Shown: in pieces, positions 26,334 through 35,225 of the stretch
How positions within the stretch are numbered: the stretch's first letter is position 1
Layout: every line of letters begins with the position of its first letter
Assembly: GCF_024807225.1 (NCBI RefSeq)
Contig: NZ_JANUCO010000001.1
Location: forward strand, 2,542,001 to 2,606,000
Reading direction: 5' to 3'
From: Chryseobacterium ginsenosidimutans
GTDB taxonomy: Bacteria > Bacteroidota > Bacteroidia > Flavobacteriales > Weeksellaceae
Length of the DNA: 64,000 nucleotides
Notes under the pieces: generated by a model
Told to the model about the DNA's origin: nothing
Databases searched by the model: none
The model's input: the letters and a program-made list of their open reading frames with translations, nothing else
Program-made: the position numbers and the translations under genes

Positions 26334-29204
26334 ATGAGCCGATTTTATTTTGGTAGTAATAAAGCTGCATTGTTCTTTGCAATGGCTTTGTTACCTTCAG
26401 GCATAGTTTATTCCCAGGTTAAAAAAGATACTGTAGAAAAAGAGAAGAAGATAGATGAGGTTGTGATAATAGGCTATGGAAAGCAGAGAAAAGAATCAGT
26501 AACGGGATCAGTAGCCTCTGTAAAAGGTGATGTGATAAGAGAAGTACCATCTTCAAACGTAAGTCAGGCTTTACAGGGCAGAGTTGCGGGTGTTGATATA
26601 TCGCAGACTTCCAGTAAACCGGGCGCTCCGATGCAGATCAGAATCAGGGGAACACGTTCTTTAACGGCAGATAATGACCCGTTGATCGTATTAGACGGAA
26701 TTCCTTTTCCGGGATCATTGGCGGATATCAGTCCGAACGATATTCAGAGTATGGATATCCTGAAAGATGCTTCAGCAACGGCAATTTACGGATCGAGAGG
26801 TGCAAATGGTGTTATTTTAATTACTACTAAAACAGGTAGAAAACGCCAAAGAGCAACATTCAGTTATAATACGTATACAGGCATTACCACGGTGTTTGCA
26901 AAATATCCCATGATGAGTTCCGACAAGTTTATCAAGCTTCGTCAGGATGCCGGACTTTTTGTAAATAACATCGATGAATCTAATAATGTAAATACAGATT
27001 GGCAGGATCTGATGTATAAAAACGGGATTCTTACCAACCATGACATTGGTCTTACAGGAGGTACAGATAAAGGTTCTTATAATTTTGGGATGAGCTATTA
27101 CAATGAGCAATCGGTGCTTCCCGGACAAAATTTTGAAAGATTCAATATCAGAGGAAGTGTAGATCAGGAATTGGGACAGTATTTCAGAGTCGGAATTACC
27201 ACAAACAATGCATATACGGTAAATAACGGGAGTAATTTAAGCCTTTATAATACCTTAAGCAATACGCCGATTGCCAATCCTTACAATGCAGACGGAAGCT
27301 GGAAACAGCGTGTTGTGATGGCTGCAGATACGCAATATGTGTATTCAAGAGATGTTATTAATAATTTGGGTGACGCTTGGGTGGATAAAGCAATTGCTTT
27401 CAGTTCTTATAATAATTTCTTTGGAGAATTTAAATTTCCTTGGGTAAAAGGCTTAAGTTTCAGAACGAATGTTGGTTTAAACTTTAAAACTACAAACACA
27501 GGAAGCTACACAGGAAAAGGTGTTTTCAGCTCAGAACCAAACAATTTATCTACCGCGGCTATAGGAAATTCTTTAACAACGCATTGGGTAAATGAAAATA
27601 TTCTGACGTATGACAGAACTTTTGCAAGCAAGCATAAAGTAAATATAGTGGCTTTGCAGTCTCAGGAACAGAGAAAATTCAATAGCTCATATATTACGGC
27701 AAGAGACATTCCTTCGGATGCATTTCAGTTTTATAATTTAGGTCAGGCTCAAGGTGAAATTACGATTAATCCGGCAAGTCAGGGATATTATCAGAGAGGA
27801 TTAAAATCTTGGATGGGACGTGTGATGTACGAATATGACGGACGTTATATGTTTACAGCTACCATCAGAGGAGACGCTTCTTCTGTTCTTGCTCCCGGAT
27901 ATCAATGGAATATTTATAACGCATTTTCTGCAGGTTGGAATATTTCAAAAGAGAAATTCCTTAGAGATTCTAAGGTCGTTAATAATTTGAAATTCCGTTT
28001 TGGATACGGAGAGACGTCTAATCAGGCTGTAGCACCTTATTCTACATTAGGTCTTTTGTCTACTTCTCCGTATAATTTTGGGAATCAGAATGCGATAGGA
28101 TACTATGTGTCTAATCTTCCGAATCCAAAATTAGGCTGGGAATTTTCTGAAACATTAAATTACGGTTTAGACTTCGGATTTTTTAATAACAGATTAACAG
28201 GTACAGTAGAATATTACACAACAAATACTAAAAATCTACTTCTGAATGTAGGTTTACCTCCAACTTCCGGAGCAGACAGCTATTTGGGAAATGTAGGTTC
28301 TACGAACAATAAAGGGATTGAAATTTCATTAAATTCTTCAATTATCGACAATCCAAATGGTTTTTCATGGGATTTTGGAGTTAACTTTTATTCAAACAAA
28401 AATAAAATTACTTCTTTATCAGACGGAGCAACCAGAAATGCCGGAAACTGGTGGTTTGTCGGGCATTCTATTAATTCAATTTATGATTATCAGTATGTTG
28501 GATTATGGCAAGCCGGAGATCCTTACCAAAGTATTCTGGAGCCGGGAAATCCTAAAGATGTAGTAGGTTCGATAAAAGTTTTATATACAGGTGGTTATAA
28601 TCCTGATGGAACTCCGGTAAGAGCAATTAATTCGGACGACAGACAGATTATGAATGCAGATCCTGATTTTCAGGGAGGTTTTAATACAAGATTGGCGTAC
28701 AAAAATTTTGATCTGAGTATTGTCGGAGCTTTCAAAAGCGGAGGTATTTTAATCAGTACTTTATACGGAAATACAGGATATCTGAATATGTTAAGCGGAA
28801 GAAGAAATAACGTAGATGTAGATTACTGGACTCCGGAAAATACAGATGCTTATTATCCGAAACCGGGAAGTCTTCAAAGTAATAACAACCCAAAATACGG
28901 AAGTACATTAGCTTATTTTGATGCGTCTTATCTTAAAATCAGAACGATTACATTAGGATATAATTTTACGCAGGGCTTTTTCAAAAAAGCAGGGATTAGC
29001 AAGTTAAGAGTCTATACTACGGTTACCAATCCGTTTGTATTTTTCTCTCCATATCATAAGGCATCAGGAATGGATCCTGAAACGAATTCTTATGGTAACG
29101 AAAATCAGGCGGTATCAGACGTTTATCCGTCAAGATTTTTGACGATAGGTACCAATACGCCTTCTCTTAGAAATTATATGATTGGTTTAAACTTAACATT
29201 CTAA
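26334..29204 (+). CDS. SusC-like TonB-dependent xylo-oligosaccharide transporter
   Basis: 956 residues. A signal peptide (ALFFAMALLPSGIVYSQ) is followed directly by a TonB-box region (KIDEVVIIGYGKQRKESVTG), the plug (ALQGRVAGVDISQTSSKPG, RIRGTRSLTADNDPLIVLDG, DASATAIYGSRGANGVILI) and the barrel, closing with YMIGLNLTF. The carboxypeptidase-regulatory-like N-terminal domain found in most SusC proteins is absent. Together with SusD downstream (12-base gap) it forms the outer-membrane uptake complex for xylan fragments. The substrate is inferred from the locus. Confidence 0.95.
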   Translation: MSRFYFGSNKAALFFAMALLPSGIVYSQVKKDTVEKEKKIDEVVIIGYGKQRKESVTGSVASVKGDVIREVPSSNVSQALQGRVAGVDISQTSSKPGAPMQIRIRGTRSLTADNDPLIVLDGIPFPGSLADISPNDIQSMDILKDASATAIYGSRGANGVILITTKTGRKRQRATFSYNTYTGITTVFAKYPMMSSDKFIKLRQDAGLFVNNIDESNNVNTDWQDLMYKNGILTNHDIGLTGGTDKGSYNFGMSYYNEQSVLPGQNFERFNIRGSVDQELGQYFRVGITTNNAYTVNNGSNLSLYNTLSNTPIANPYNADGSWKQRVVMAADTQYVYSRDVINNLGDAWVDKAIAFSSYNNFFGEFKFPWVKGLSFRTNVGLNFKTTNTGSYTGKGVFSSEPNNLSTAAIGNSLTTHWVNENILTYDRTFASKHKVNIVALQSQEQRKFNSSYITARDIPSDAFQFYNLGQAQGEITINPASQGYYQRGLKSWMGRVMYEYDGRYMFTATIRGDASSVLAPGYQWNIYNAFSAGWNISKEKFLRDSKVVNNLKFRFGYGETSNQAVAPYSTLGLLSTSPYNFGNQNAIGYYVSNLPNPKLGWEFSETLNYGLDFGFFNNRLTGTVEYYTTNTKNLLLNVGLPPTSGADSYLGNVGSTNNKGIEISLNSSIIDNPNGFSWDFGVNFYSNKNKITSLSDGATRNAGNWWFVGHSINSIYDYQYVGLWQAGDPYQSILEPGNPKDVVGSIKVLYTGGYNPDGTPVRAINSDDRQIMNADPDFQGGFNTRLAYKNFDLSIVGAFKSGGILISTLYGNTGYLNMLSGRRNNVDVDYWTPENTDAYYPKPGSLQSNNNPKYGSTLAYFDASYLKIRTITLGYNFTQGFFKKAGISKLRVYTTVTNPFVFFSPYHKASGMDPETNSYGNENQAVSDVYPSRFLTIGTNTPSLRNYMIGLNLTF

Positions 29205-29216
29205 AAAATTATTCAC

Positions 29217-31160
29217 ATGAAAAAGTTCAGAATAAATACAACAGCAAAAATTTTGTTATGTACTGTAATGCTTTCCAGCTGTTCAAATCTTTTAGATGAA
29301 GAACCTCGCGGTACTTATACACCAGAATATTTTGAGACCGAGGCAGGAGTTTTAGGCGGGATTACGTCTATGTATGCGCATCTACGATACATTTACGGAA
29401 ACGGATATTGGCTGAATGCCTGTGAAACAGGTACAGACGAATACACTTACGGTCATGCCGGTGACGGAAATTTTAAAGATATGGATATGTCCGGAGTTGG
29501 AAATCTAACAGCTTCCTCCAGTCGTGCCGATGTCCTTTGGAATAATGCTTTCCGAAATATTAATACCGCAAACGGAGTGATAGCAAAAGGTTCAGGAGTC
29601 GGTGTTTCTGATGCGATCATTGCAGAAGCAAGGTTTTTCAGAGCGTTCGATTATTTTATGTTGGCTCAGACATTTGGTGGTGTTCCGCTAGATTTGGGTT
29701 CAGGAGAATTACAGTTTAATATCAGTACATATAGAGGTTCTAAGAGAAATACAGTGACTGAGGTGTATTCTAAAGTTATATTTCCCGATTTGGTAAAAGC
29801 AGTTGCAGATTTACCGACAGCACCTCGTGTAACGGGAGGAATTACTAAGAATGTGGCAAAATTATTTTTAGCTAAAGCTTATCTTACCTACGGATGGTGG
29901 CTTCAGAATCCGAACAGTATTCCCACTTACCCTCAAACAGCAAGAGTAGATCCAAACGGACAAACCGCACAATGGTATTTTCAGCATGCTTATGATATTG
30001 CTTTAGAAGGTATCAACACTCCGGGAAGTTATGGATTACAAGCCACATATTATGATGTGAATCTTGCGCAGAATGACAGAAATAAAGAAATGATGCTGTA
30101 TGCAGATCACACAGAATCAAGCGAATATTACGACGGATCAAGCCATTCTTACAACACGGGTTCATCCCCTGGAAATTTTGCGGTATGGATGACAACTTGG
30201 GATTATACCTTCCTTGAAAGTTCTCAAAATGCACAATGGACAGGCTCTCCAGTAAGAACCGTACAAAGAGAAGCAGCTCAGGCTTACGGAAGACCATGGA
30301 AAACGATGGCTCCGACCATTGAGGTTGTAAAGAATACATTTGCCGACAAAATAAACGATTCAAGATACGACGGAACTTTTGTAACGACTTTCCGCGGAAA
30401 TTGGAACAAAGCAGGAATTACGACATCTACATTATACGGAGCAAACGGATTACCAATACAGGTAGGAAGTGCTATATTGACTTTCCTAAATGATGATCCG
30501 GCTCAGACAATAGATTATTCTAATGCTACTTATAAAAGCAACGTTGGAGCAGGAGTACTTCCCGGAAGAGCAGATTTTGTGATTTCTCCAAGTGGAATCA
30601 GCAGATATGCCTATCCGAATCTTTGGAAAATAGGAACCTACAGAACCGATAACGGAACAGGTCTCGGTCAGCCAAACGGAGGAATTACACGTCCTTTCCC
30701 GGTTGCCAAATTCTCAGAATTCTATTTCATTGCAGCAGAAGCGGCAGTAAAAGGGGCAACAGGAGCAATGACTGCGAGAGATTTGATTAACGTAATCCGA
30801 GGACGTGCCGGAAAATGGCGTTGGGACAACAACGGAAATGTAGCTAAAATTCAGGATAACAGTGCTGCGATGATTGCTTCGACTCCAACGGCGATTACTG
30901 TTGATTATATTTTGGCAGAAAGATCAAGAGAATATTATGGGGAAGGACAGAGATGGTTTGATTTGGTGAGAACCCAACGATGGACCGATCTTGCTAAAAA
31001 TTACACAATTGGCGGAACAGTTGCCGGTGCTCATACACCGCAGACATTTACCAGAAATATTCCTAATTATTTATACTTGAGACCAATTCCTCAGGATCAA
31101 ATAGATAAAATGCAGGGAACTCAGGCAGAATTAGCAGCCTATCAAAATCCGGGATATTAA
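29217..31160 (+). CDS. SusD-like surface glycan-binding lipoprotein
   Basis: 647 residues. The lipobox VMLSSC places the lipidated cysteine at residue 22. The TPR-type helical fold of SusD/RagB is recognisable from NLLDEEPRGTYTPEYF, the pair AEARFFRAFDYFMLAQTFGG, NVAKLFLAKAYLTYGWW, FYFIAAEAAVKGA and YILAERSREYYGEGQRWFDL. It would act as the lid of the SusC transporter and bind xylan oligosaccharides at the cell surface. It directly follows susC and ends in a terminator. Confidence 0.95.
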   Translation: MKKFRINTTAKILLCTVMLSSCSNLLDEEPRGTYTPEYFETEAGVLGGITSMYAHLRYIYGNGYWLNACETGTDEYTYGHAGDGNFKDMDMSGVGNLTASSSRADVLWNNAFRNINTANGVIAKGSGVGVSDAIIAEARFFRAFDYFMLAQTFGGVPLDLGSGELQFNISTYRGSKRNTVTEVYSKVIFPDLVKAVADLPTAPRVTGGITKNVAKLFLAKAYLTYGWWLQNPNSIPTYPQTARVDPNGQTAQWYFQHAYDIALEGINTPGSYGLQATYYDVNLAQNDRNKEMMLYADHTESSEYYDGSSHSYNTGSSPGNFAVWMTTWDYTFLESSQNAQWTGSPVRTVQREAAQAYGRPWKTMAPTIEVVKNTFADKINDSRYDGTFVTTFRGNWNKAGITTSTLYGANGLPIQVGSAILTFLNDDPAQTIDYSNATYKSNVGAGVLPGRADFVISPSGISRYAYPNLWKIGTYRTDNGTGLGQPNGGITRPFPVAKFSEFYFIAAEAAVKGATGAMTARDLINVIRGRAGKWRWDNNGNVAKIQDNSAAMIASTPTAITVDYILAERSREYYGEGQRWFDLVRTQRWTDLAKNYTIGGTVAGAHTPQTFTRNIPNYLYLRPIPQDQIDKMQGTQAELAAYQNPGY

Positions 31161-31208
31161 TCTTATTAAATAGTAATTGATTATTTTTCACATTCATATT
31201 TAAAAGAT

Positions 31209-31241
31209 AAAGTGGGAGATTCAGCCCTCCCGCTTTATTTT
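31209..31241 (+). terminator. Terminator after susD
   Basis: AAAGTGGGAG (31209-31218) and CTCCCGCTTT (31227-31236) form a 10-bp stem with one G-T wobble, followed by ATTTTAATTT. Confidence 0.8.
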
Positions 31242-31263
31242 AATTTAAAATTTTAAGAATATT

Positions 31264-32442
31264 ATGGAAAAAACATGGCGTTGGTTTGGTAAAAAAGACA
31301 AGATTAAATTAGATATGCTTCGTCAGATCGGGGTTGAAGGCATCGTTTCAGCACTTCATGACGTTCCGAACGGAGAAATCTGGTCTTTGGAAGCCATTAA
31401 TGAGTATAAAAATTATATCGAAAGTTTCGGACTTCGCTGGTCGGTTGTAGAAAGCCTTCCTGTAAGTGAAGCGATAAAATATGGTGGTGAAAATAGAGAT
31501 CAGTTAATTGAAAACTATAGTAAAAGTCTCGAAAACCTAGGAAAAGCAGGAGTTACAACGGTTTGTTACAACTTTATGCCTGTTTTAGATTGGGCAAGAA
31601 CAGATCTGTATTTTCAATGGAAAGACGGTTCGTCATCTTTATATTTTGATAAAGCAAAATTCGCGTATTTCGAAATTCATATTTTAGAAAGAAAAGGGGC
31701 GGAAAAAGATTATAATGATGAGGTTCTTACAAAAGTTGAAGAGCTTAAAAAGACCATTACCGAAGAGGAAAAGAATGATTTAATTGATTCTATTATTGTT
31801 AAAACCCAAGGTTTCGTTAATGGAAATATCAAAGAAGACGATCAAAATCCGGTAGCTATTTTTAAAAGTTTACTGGCTTTATATGATGGAATTGATAAAA
31901 ATCAGCTTCGTCAGAACATGCAATATTTCCTCGAAAAAATAATGCCTGTCTGCGAAAAATGGAACATCCAAATGTGCGTTCATCCCGATGATCCGCCGTT
32001 TTCATTATTAGGCTTACCAAGAATTGTGACGAACGAAGAAGACATCGACTGGTTTTTGAATGCCGTAGACAATCCCCACAACGGACTGACTTTTTGTACA
32101 GGTTCGTTAAGCGCAGGATTACAAAACGACGTTCCAAAATTGGCTCAGAAATTTGCTTCCCGTACAAAATTTGTACATCTCAGAAGTACCAATGTTTTTG
32201 AAAACGGAGATTTTATCGAGGCTCATCATTTAGAAGGCAGAGGAAAAATTATCGAGGTTGTCCGAATATTCGAAAAAGAAAATCCAACCCTTCCGATGCG
32301 TATCGATCATGGTCGATTGTTGACGGATGATATTGATAAAGGCTACAATCCGGGATATTCATTTTTAGGAAGAATGCTCGCTCTCGGACAAATCGAAGGC
32401 GTAATGGCAACCATCCAAAACGAATTATCAAACAAAAAATAA
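31264..32442 (+). CDS. uxuA: Mannonate dehydratase
   Basis: 392 residues, TIM-barrel UxuA family. It dehydrates D-mannonate to 2-keto-3-deoxygluconate in the cytoplasm. Segments that fit are TWRWFGKKDKIKLDMLRQIG, GIVSALHDVPNGEIWS, WSVVESLPVSEAIKYGG, VCYNFMPVLDWARTDL, MCVHPDDPPFSLLGLPRIV, LTFCTGSLSAG (with the metal-binding Cys), FVHLRS and MRIDHGR. In this locus it serves the glucuronate released from glucuronoxylan. The next gene supplies its substrate by reducing fructuronate. Confidence 0.95.
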   Translation: MEKTWRWFGKKDKIKLDMLRQIGVEGIVSALHDVPNGEIWSLEAINEYKNYIESFGLRWSVVESLPVSEAIKYGGENRDQLIENYSKSLENLGKAGVTTVCYNFMPVLDWARTDLYFQWKDGSSSLYFDKAKFAYFEIHILERKGAEKDYNDEVLTKVEELKKTITEEEKNDLIDSIIVKTQGFVNGNIKEDDQNPVAIFKSLLALYDGIDKNQLRQNMQYFLEKIMPVCEKWNIQMCVHPDDPPFSLLGLPRIVTNEEDIDWFLNAVDNPHNGLTFCTGSLSAGLQNDVPKLAQKFASRTKFVHLRSTNVFENGDFIEAHHLEGRGKIIEVVRIFEKENPTLPMRIDHGRLLTDDIDKGYNPGYSFLGRMLALGQIEGVMATIQNELSNKK

Positions 32443-32443
32443 A

Positions 32444-32517
32444 GTTCCGAAGGAACGACTTAAAACAATCAACCAAAAACAATCAACCAAAAACCATCAA
32501 CCATCAACAAAAAACCA
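32444..32517 (+). repeat. Hairpin plus CA-rich tandem repeat in the uxuA-uxuB spacer
   Basis: GTTCCGAAGGAAC (32444-32456) is a perfect 5-bp hairpin. It is followed by imperfect copies of CAATCAACCAAAAA at 32465-32517 that contain almost no G or T except the ATC triplets. The tract runs right up to the ATG, so it is the leader just before the start codon and should be unstructured. Confidence 0.6.
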
Positions 32518-33330
32518 ATGAACATATTCAGCATAAAAGATAAAGTAGCCGTCATTACAGGAGCTTCAGGCGTTTTAGGCGGAAGTTTAGCCAAAAGTTT
32601 CATCGAAGCAGGAGCAAAAGTGGTTGCTTTAGGAAGAAATCAACAAACTTTGGATGCCCGAATTAAGGAATTAACCGAGTCAGGAGGCGACGCATTTGCC
32701 GTTGAAGCCAATGTCATGAATATCGAAAGTCTGGAAGAAGCTTCCAAAAAGATCCTTGAAAAATATGGTAAAATTGATATTTTATTAAACATTGCAGGCG
32801 GAAATATCCCTTCTGCAATGCTTTCTCCAGAACAGTCTTTTCTTGATACGAATTTGGATGGATGGGATGAGGTGACCAATCTCAACATCAACGGAACGGT
32901 CTATCCAAGCTATGTTTTCGGAAAAGTAATGGCACAACAGGGAAGCGGAAGTATTGTAAATATTTCTTCAATGGCTGCTTATTCTGCGATCACAAGAGTG
33001 GCGGGTTATTCAGCGGCGAAATCGGCGATTACCAATTTTACCCAATGGCTCGCTTCAGATTTAGCTTTGAAATATGGTGATAAAATCCGTGTCAATGCCA
33101 TTGCTCCAGGATTTTTCATTGGCGATCAAAACCGTGCAATTTTATTAAATCCGGATGGATCATTAACCGACAGAAGCAAAAAAGTTATTGCAAAAACACC
33201 GATGGGGCGTTTCGGTGACGCAGAAGAACTAAACGGAGCAGTGCAGTTCCTTTGTTCGGACGCAGCAAGTTTTATCACAGGTGCTTTACTTCCTATTGAT
33301 GGTGGTTTTAGTGCATTTAGTGGTGTTTAA
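32518..33330 (+). CDS. SDR-type mannonate oxidoreductase (fructuronate reductase)
   Basis: 270 residues, classical short-chain dehydrogenase. The NAD(P) motif TGASGVLGG, the NIAGG strand and the catalytic Ser-Tyr-Lys (NISSMAAYSAI, GYSAAKSA) are all present, as is the ending GALLPIDGGFSAFSGV. Proteins of this type next to uxuA replace the long-chain UxuB and interconvert D-fructuronate and D-mannonate. Assignment to this substrate rests on the neighbour and on overall similarity; the fold and cofactor use are certain. Confidence 0.88.
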   Translation: MNIFSIKDKVAVITGASGVLGGSLAKSFIEAGAKVVALGRNQQTLDARIKELTESGGDAFAVEANVMNIESLEEASKKILEKYGKIDILLNIAGGNIPSAMLSPEQSFLDTNLDGWDEVTNLNINGTVYPSYVFGKVMAQQGSGSIVNISSMAAYSAITRVAGYSAAKSAITNFTQWLASDLALKYGDKIRVNAIAPGFFIGDQNRAILLNPDGSLTDRSKKVIAKTPMGRFGDAEELNGAVQFLCSDAASFITGALLPIDGGFSAFSGV

Positions 33331-33359
33331 AAAGGTACAATCATTTTATATAGTTAGTC

Positions 33360-33401
33360 ACAAGGTCTTTCATTATTTGCTTGACTAGACCTTGTTTTTT
33401 T
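33360..33401 (+). terminator. Strong intrinsic terminator after the glucuronate genes
   Basis: ACAAGGTCT and AGACCTTGT form a perfect 9-bp stem around an 18-base loop, followed by a run of T to 33401. It separates the transport/glucuronate block from the hydrolase block. Confidence 0.88.
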
Positions 33402-33510
33402 AGTTTGAATTAAATCTACATCATAAAGTTTCTCTGTAAAAATGAAAGGTTATAGAAGAAATAAATATTTTTTAAATTAAAATTCCTTTACCCCAATCAC
33501 AAAATATTAT

Positions 33511-35202
33511 ATGAGAAATACGATCAAAAAATCTTTATTTGCAGCAGCAGTTTTATTTTTATTTGAAAATAATTCGGCTCAGATTTTCTCAGATTTTAAA
33601 TACAAAGGAAACGATAAGATCTATGCAGAAAATCCTCTGAAAGACGATGAATTCTACTCGCCGATTCTCCAGGGTTGCTATCCGGATCCGAGTATTACGA
33701 GAAAGGGAAATGACTATTATCTGGTAAATTCTTCCTTTGCGATGTTTCCCGGTGTTCCGATTTTTCATTCTAATGATTTGGTAAATTGGAAGCAGATCGG
33801 TCATGTGTTGGATAGACCTTCACAGCTTAAAGTCGATAAAGCCGGATTTTCAGAAGGAATTTATGCTCCCGATATTAAGTACAATAAGTTTAACGATACT
33901 TTTTATATGGTCACGACTCAGATTGCAGGTGGAATCGGAAATATGATCGTAAAAACCAAAGACCCGAAAAAGGGGTGGAGTGAAGTTCAGAAATTAAATT
34001 TTGAAGGAATCGATCCCTCAATTTTCTTTGATGATAACCGAAAAGCTTACATCGTTCACAACGACGCACCACCAAAAGGAACCGAACAATACAGCGGTCA
34101 TCGCGTCATTAAAATCTGGGAGTACGATTTGGAAAAAGATCAGGTTGTTGCAGGTTCAGATCAAATTATTGTCAACGGTGGAGTAGATATTACGCAAAAA
34201 CCAATTTGGATCGAAGGTCCGCATTTGTACAAAAAAGATGGGAAATATTTCCTAATGTGTGCGGAAGGCGGAACTGGAGGCAATCACAGCGAGGTTATTT
34301 TCATGTCCGATTCTCCGAAAGGTCCGTTTGTTCCGGCTGGAAATAACCCGATTCTCACGCAAAGATATTTTCCGAAAGACAGAAAAGATAAAGTAGATTG
34401 GGCAGGTCACGCCGATTTGGTGGAAACGCCCGACGGAAAGTATTACGGCGTGTTTCTGGCAATTCGTTCCAACGAAAAAAACAGAGTCAATACAGGTCGT
34501 GAAACGTTCATTCTTCCTGTGGATTGGAGTGGAACGTATCCTGTTTTCCAAAACGGATTGGTTCCAATGAAACCGAAATTAAAAATGCCGATGGGTGTTA
34601 AAAATCAAACCAACGAAAATGGCTTTTTCCCGAATGGAAATTTCACTTTTAATGATAATTTAAAGAATTCTCAGCTCGATTATCGATGGATTGCCATGAG
34701 AGGAGCAAGAGAAAATTTTATAACAACTACTAAAAACGGGTTAAAAATTAATCCTTTTTCAACCAATATTAAAGCAAAAGCGCCTGTTTCTGCATTATTT
34801 CAAAGACAGCAACATTCGTCTTTTGAAGCAATGGTTTCTTTAGATTTTAAACCAAAATCAAAAAAAGATTTAGCAGGAATTACTTGTTATCAAAGCGAAA
34901 ATTTCAACTACGTTTTCGGAATTACCAAAAAAGACAAAGATTTCTACATTGTTTTGGAACGTACTGAAAAAGGAAGTTCAACAACAGTTTCAAGTGAAAA
35001 AATTTTAATGTCAAAAAATATACAGCTTCAGGTTGTGGCAAATGGAGATGAATATCAGTTTAATTATTCTATGGACGGAAAAGACTTCAACAATCTTGGC
35101 GGAAAAGTGTCCGGTGATATTTTGTCAACAGACGTTGCAGGCGGTTTTACAGGAAGTTTAATCGGATTATATGCCACTTCTTCAAACGATAGTAAATGGT
35201 AA
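33511..35202 (+). CDS. GH43 beta-xylosidase/arabinofuranosidase-type glycosidase
   Basis: 563 residues with a signal peptide (LFAAAVLFLFENNSAQ). A five-bladed GH43 propeller occupies about residues 45-360: the general base is Asp59 in GCYPDPSIT, the pKa-tuning Asp is in FEGIDPSIFF, and the general acid Glu is in WIEGPHLYKK. A C-terminal beta-sandwich (about 380-560; ARENFITTTKNGLKINPFS, CYQSENFNYVFGIT) is the usual extra domain of long GH43 enzymes. It would remove xylose or arabinose from xylo-oligosaccharides in the periplasm. It is the first gene of the long hydrolase block. Confidence 0.9.
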   Translation: MRNTIKKSLFAAAVLFLFENNSAQIFSDFKYKGNDKIYAENPLKDDEFYSPILQGCYPDPSITRKGNDYYLVNSSFAMFPGVPIFHSNDLVNWKQIGHVLDRPSQLKVDKAGFSEGIYAPDIKYNKFNDTFYMVTTQIAGGIGNMIVKTKDPKKGWSEVQKLNFEGIDPSIFFDDNRKAYIVHNDAPPKGTEQYSGHRVIKIWEYDLEKDQVVAGSDQIIVNGGVDITQKPIWIEGPHLYKKDGKYFLMCAEGGTGGNHSEVIFMSDSPKGPFVPAGNNPILTQRYFPKDRKDKVDWAGHADLVETPDGKYYGVFLAIRSNEKNRVNTGRETFILPVDWSGTYPVFQNGLVPMKPKLKMPMGVKNQTNENGFFPNGNFTFNDNLKNSQLDYRWIAMRGARENFITTTKNGLKINPFSTNIKAKAPVSALFQRQQHSSFEAMVSLDFKPKSKKDLAGITCYQSENFNYVFGITKKDKDFYIVLERTEKGSSTTVSSEKILMSKNIQLQVVANGDEYQFNYSMDGKDFNNLGGKVSGDILSTDVAGGFTGSLIGLYATSSNDSKW

Positions 35203-35225
35203 ACTAAAATTTTAAATCAGTACTA

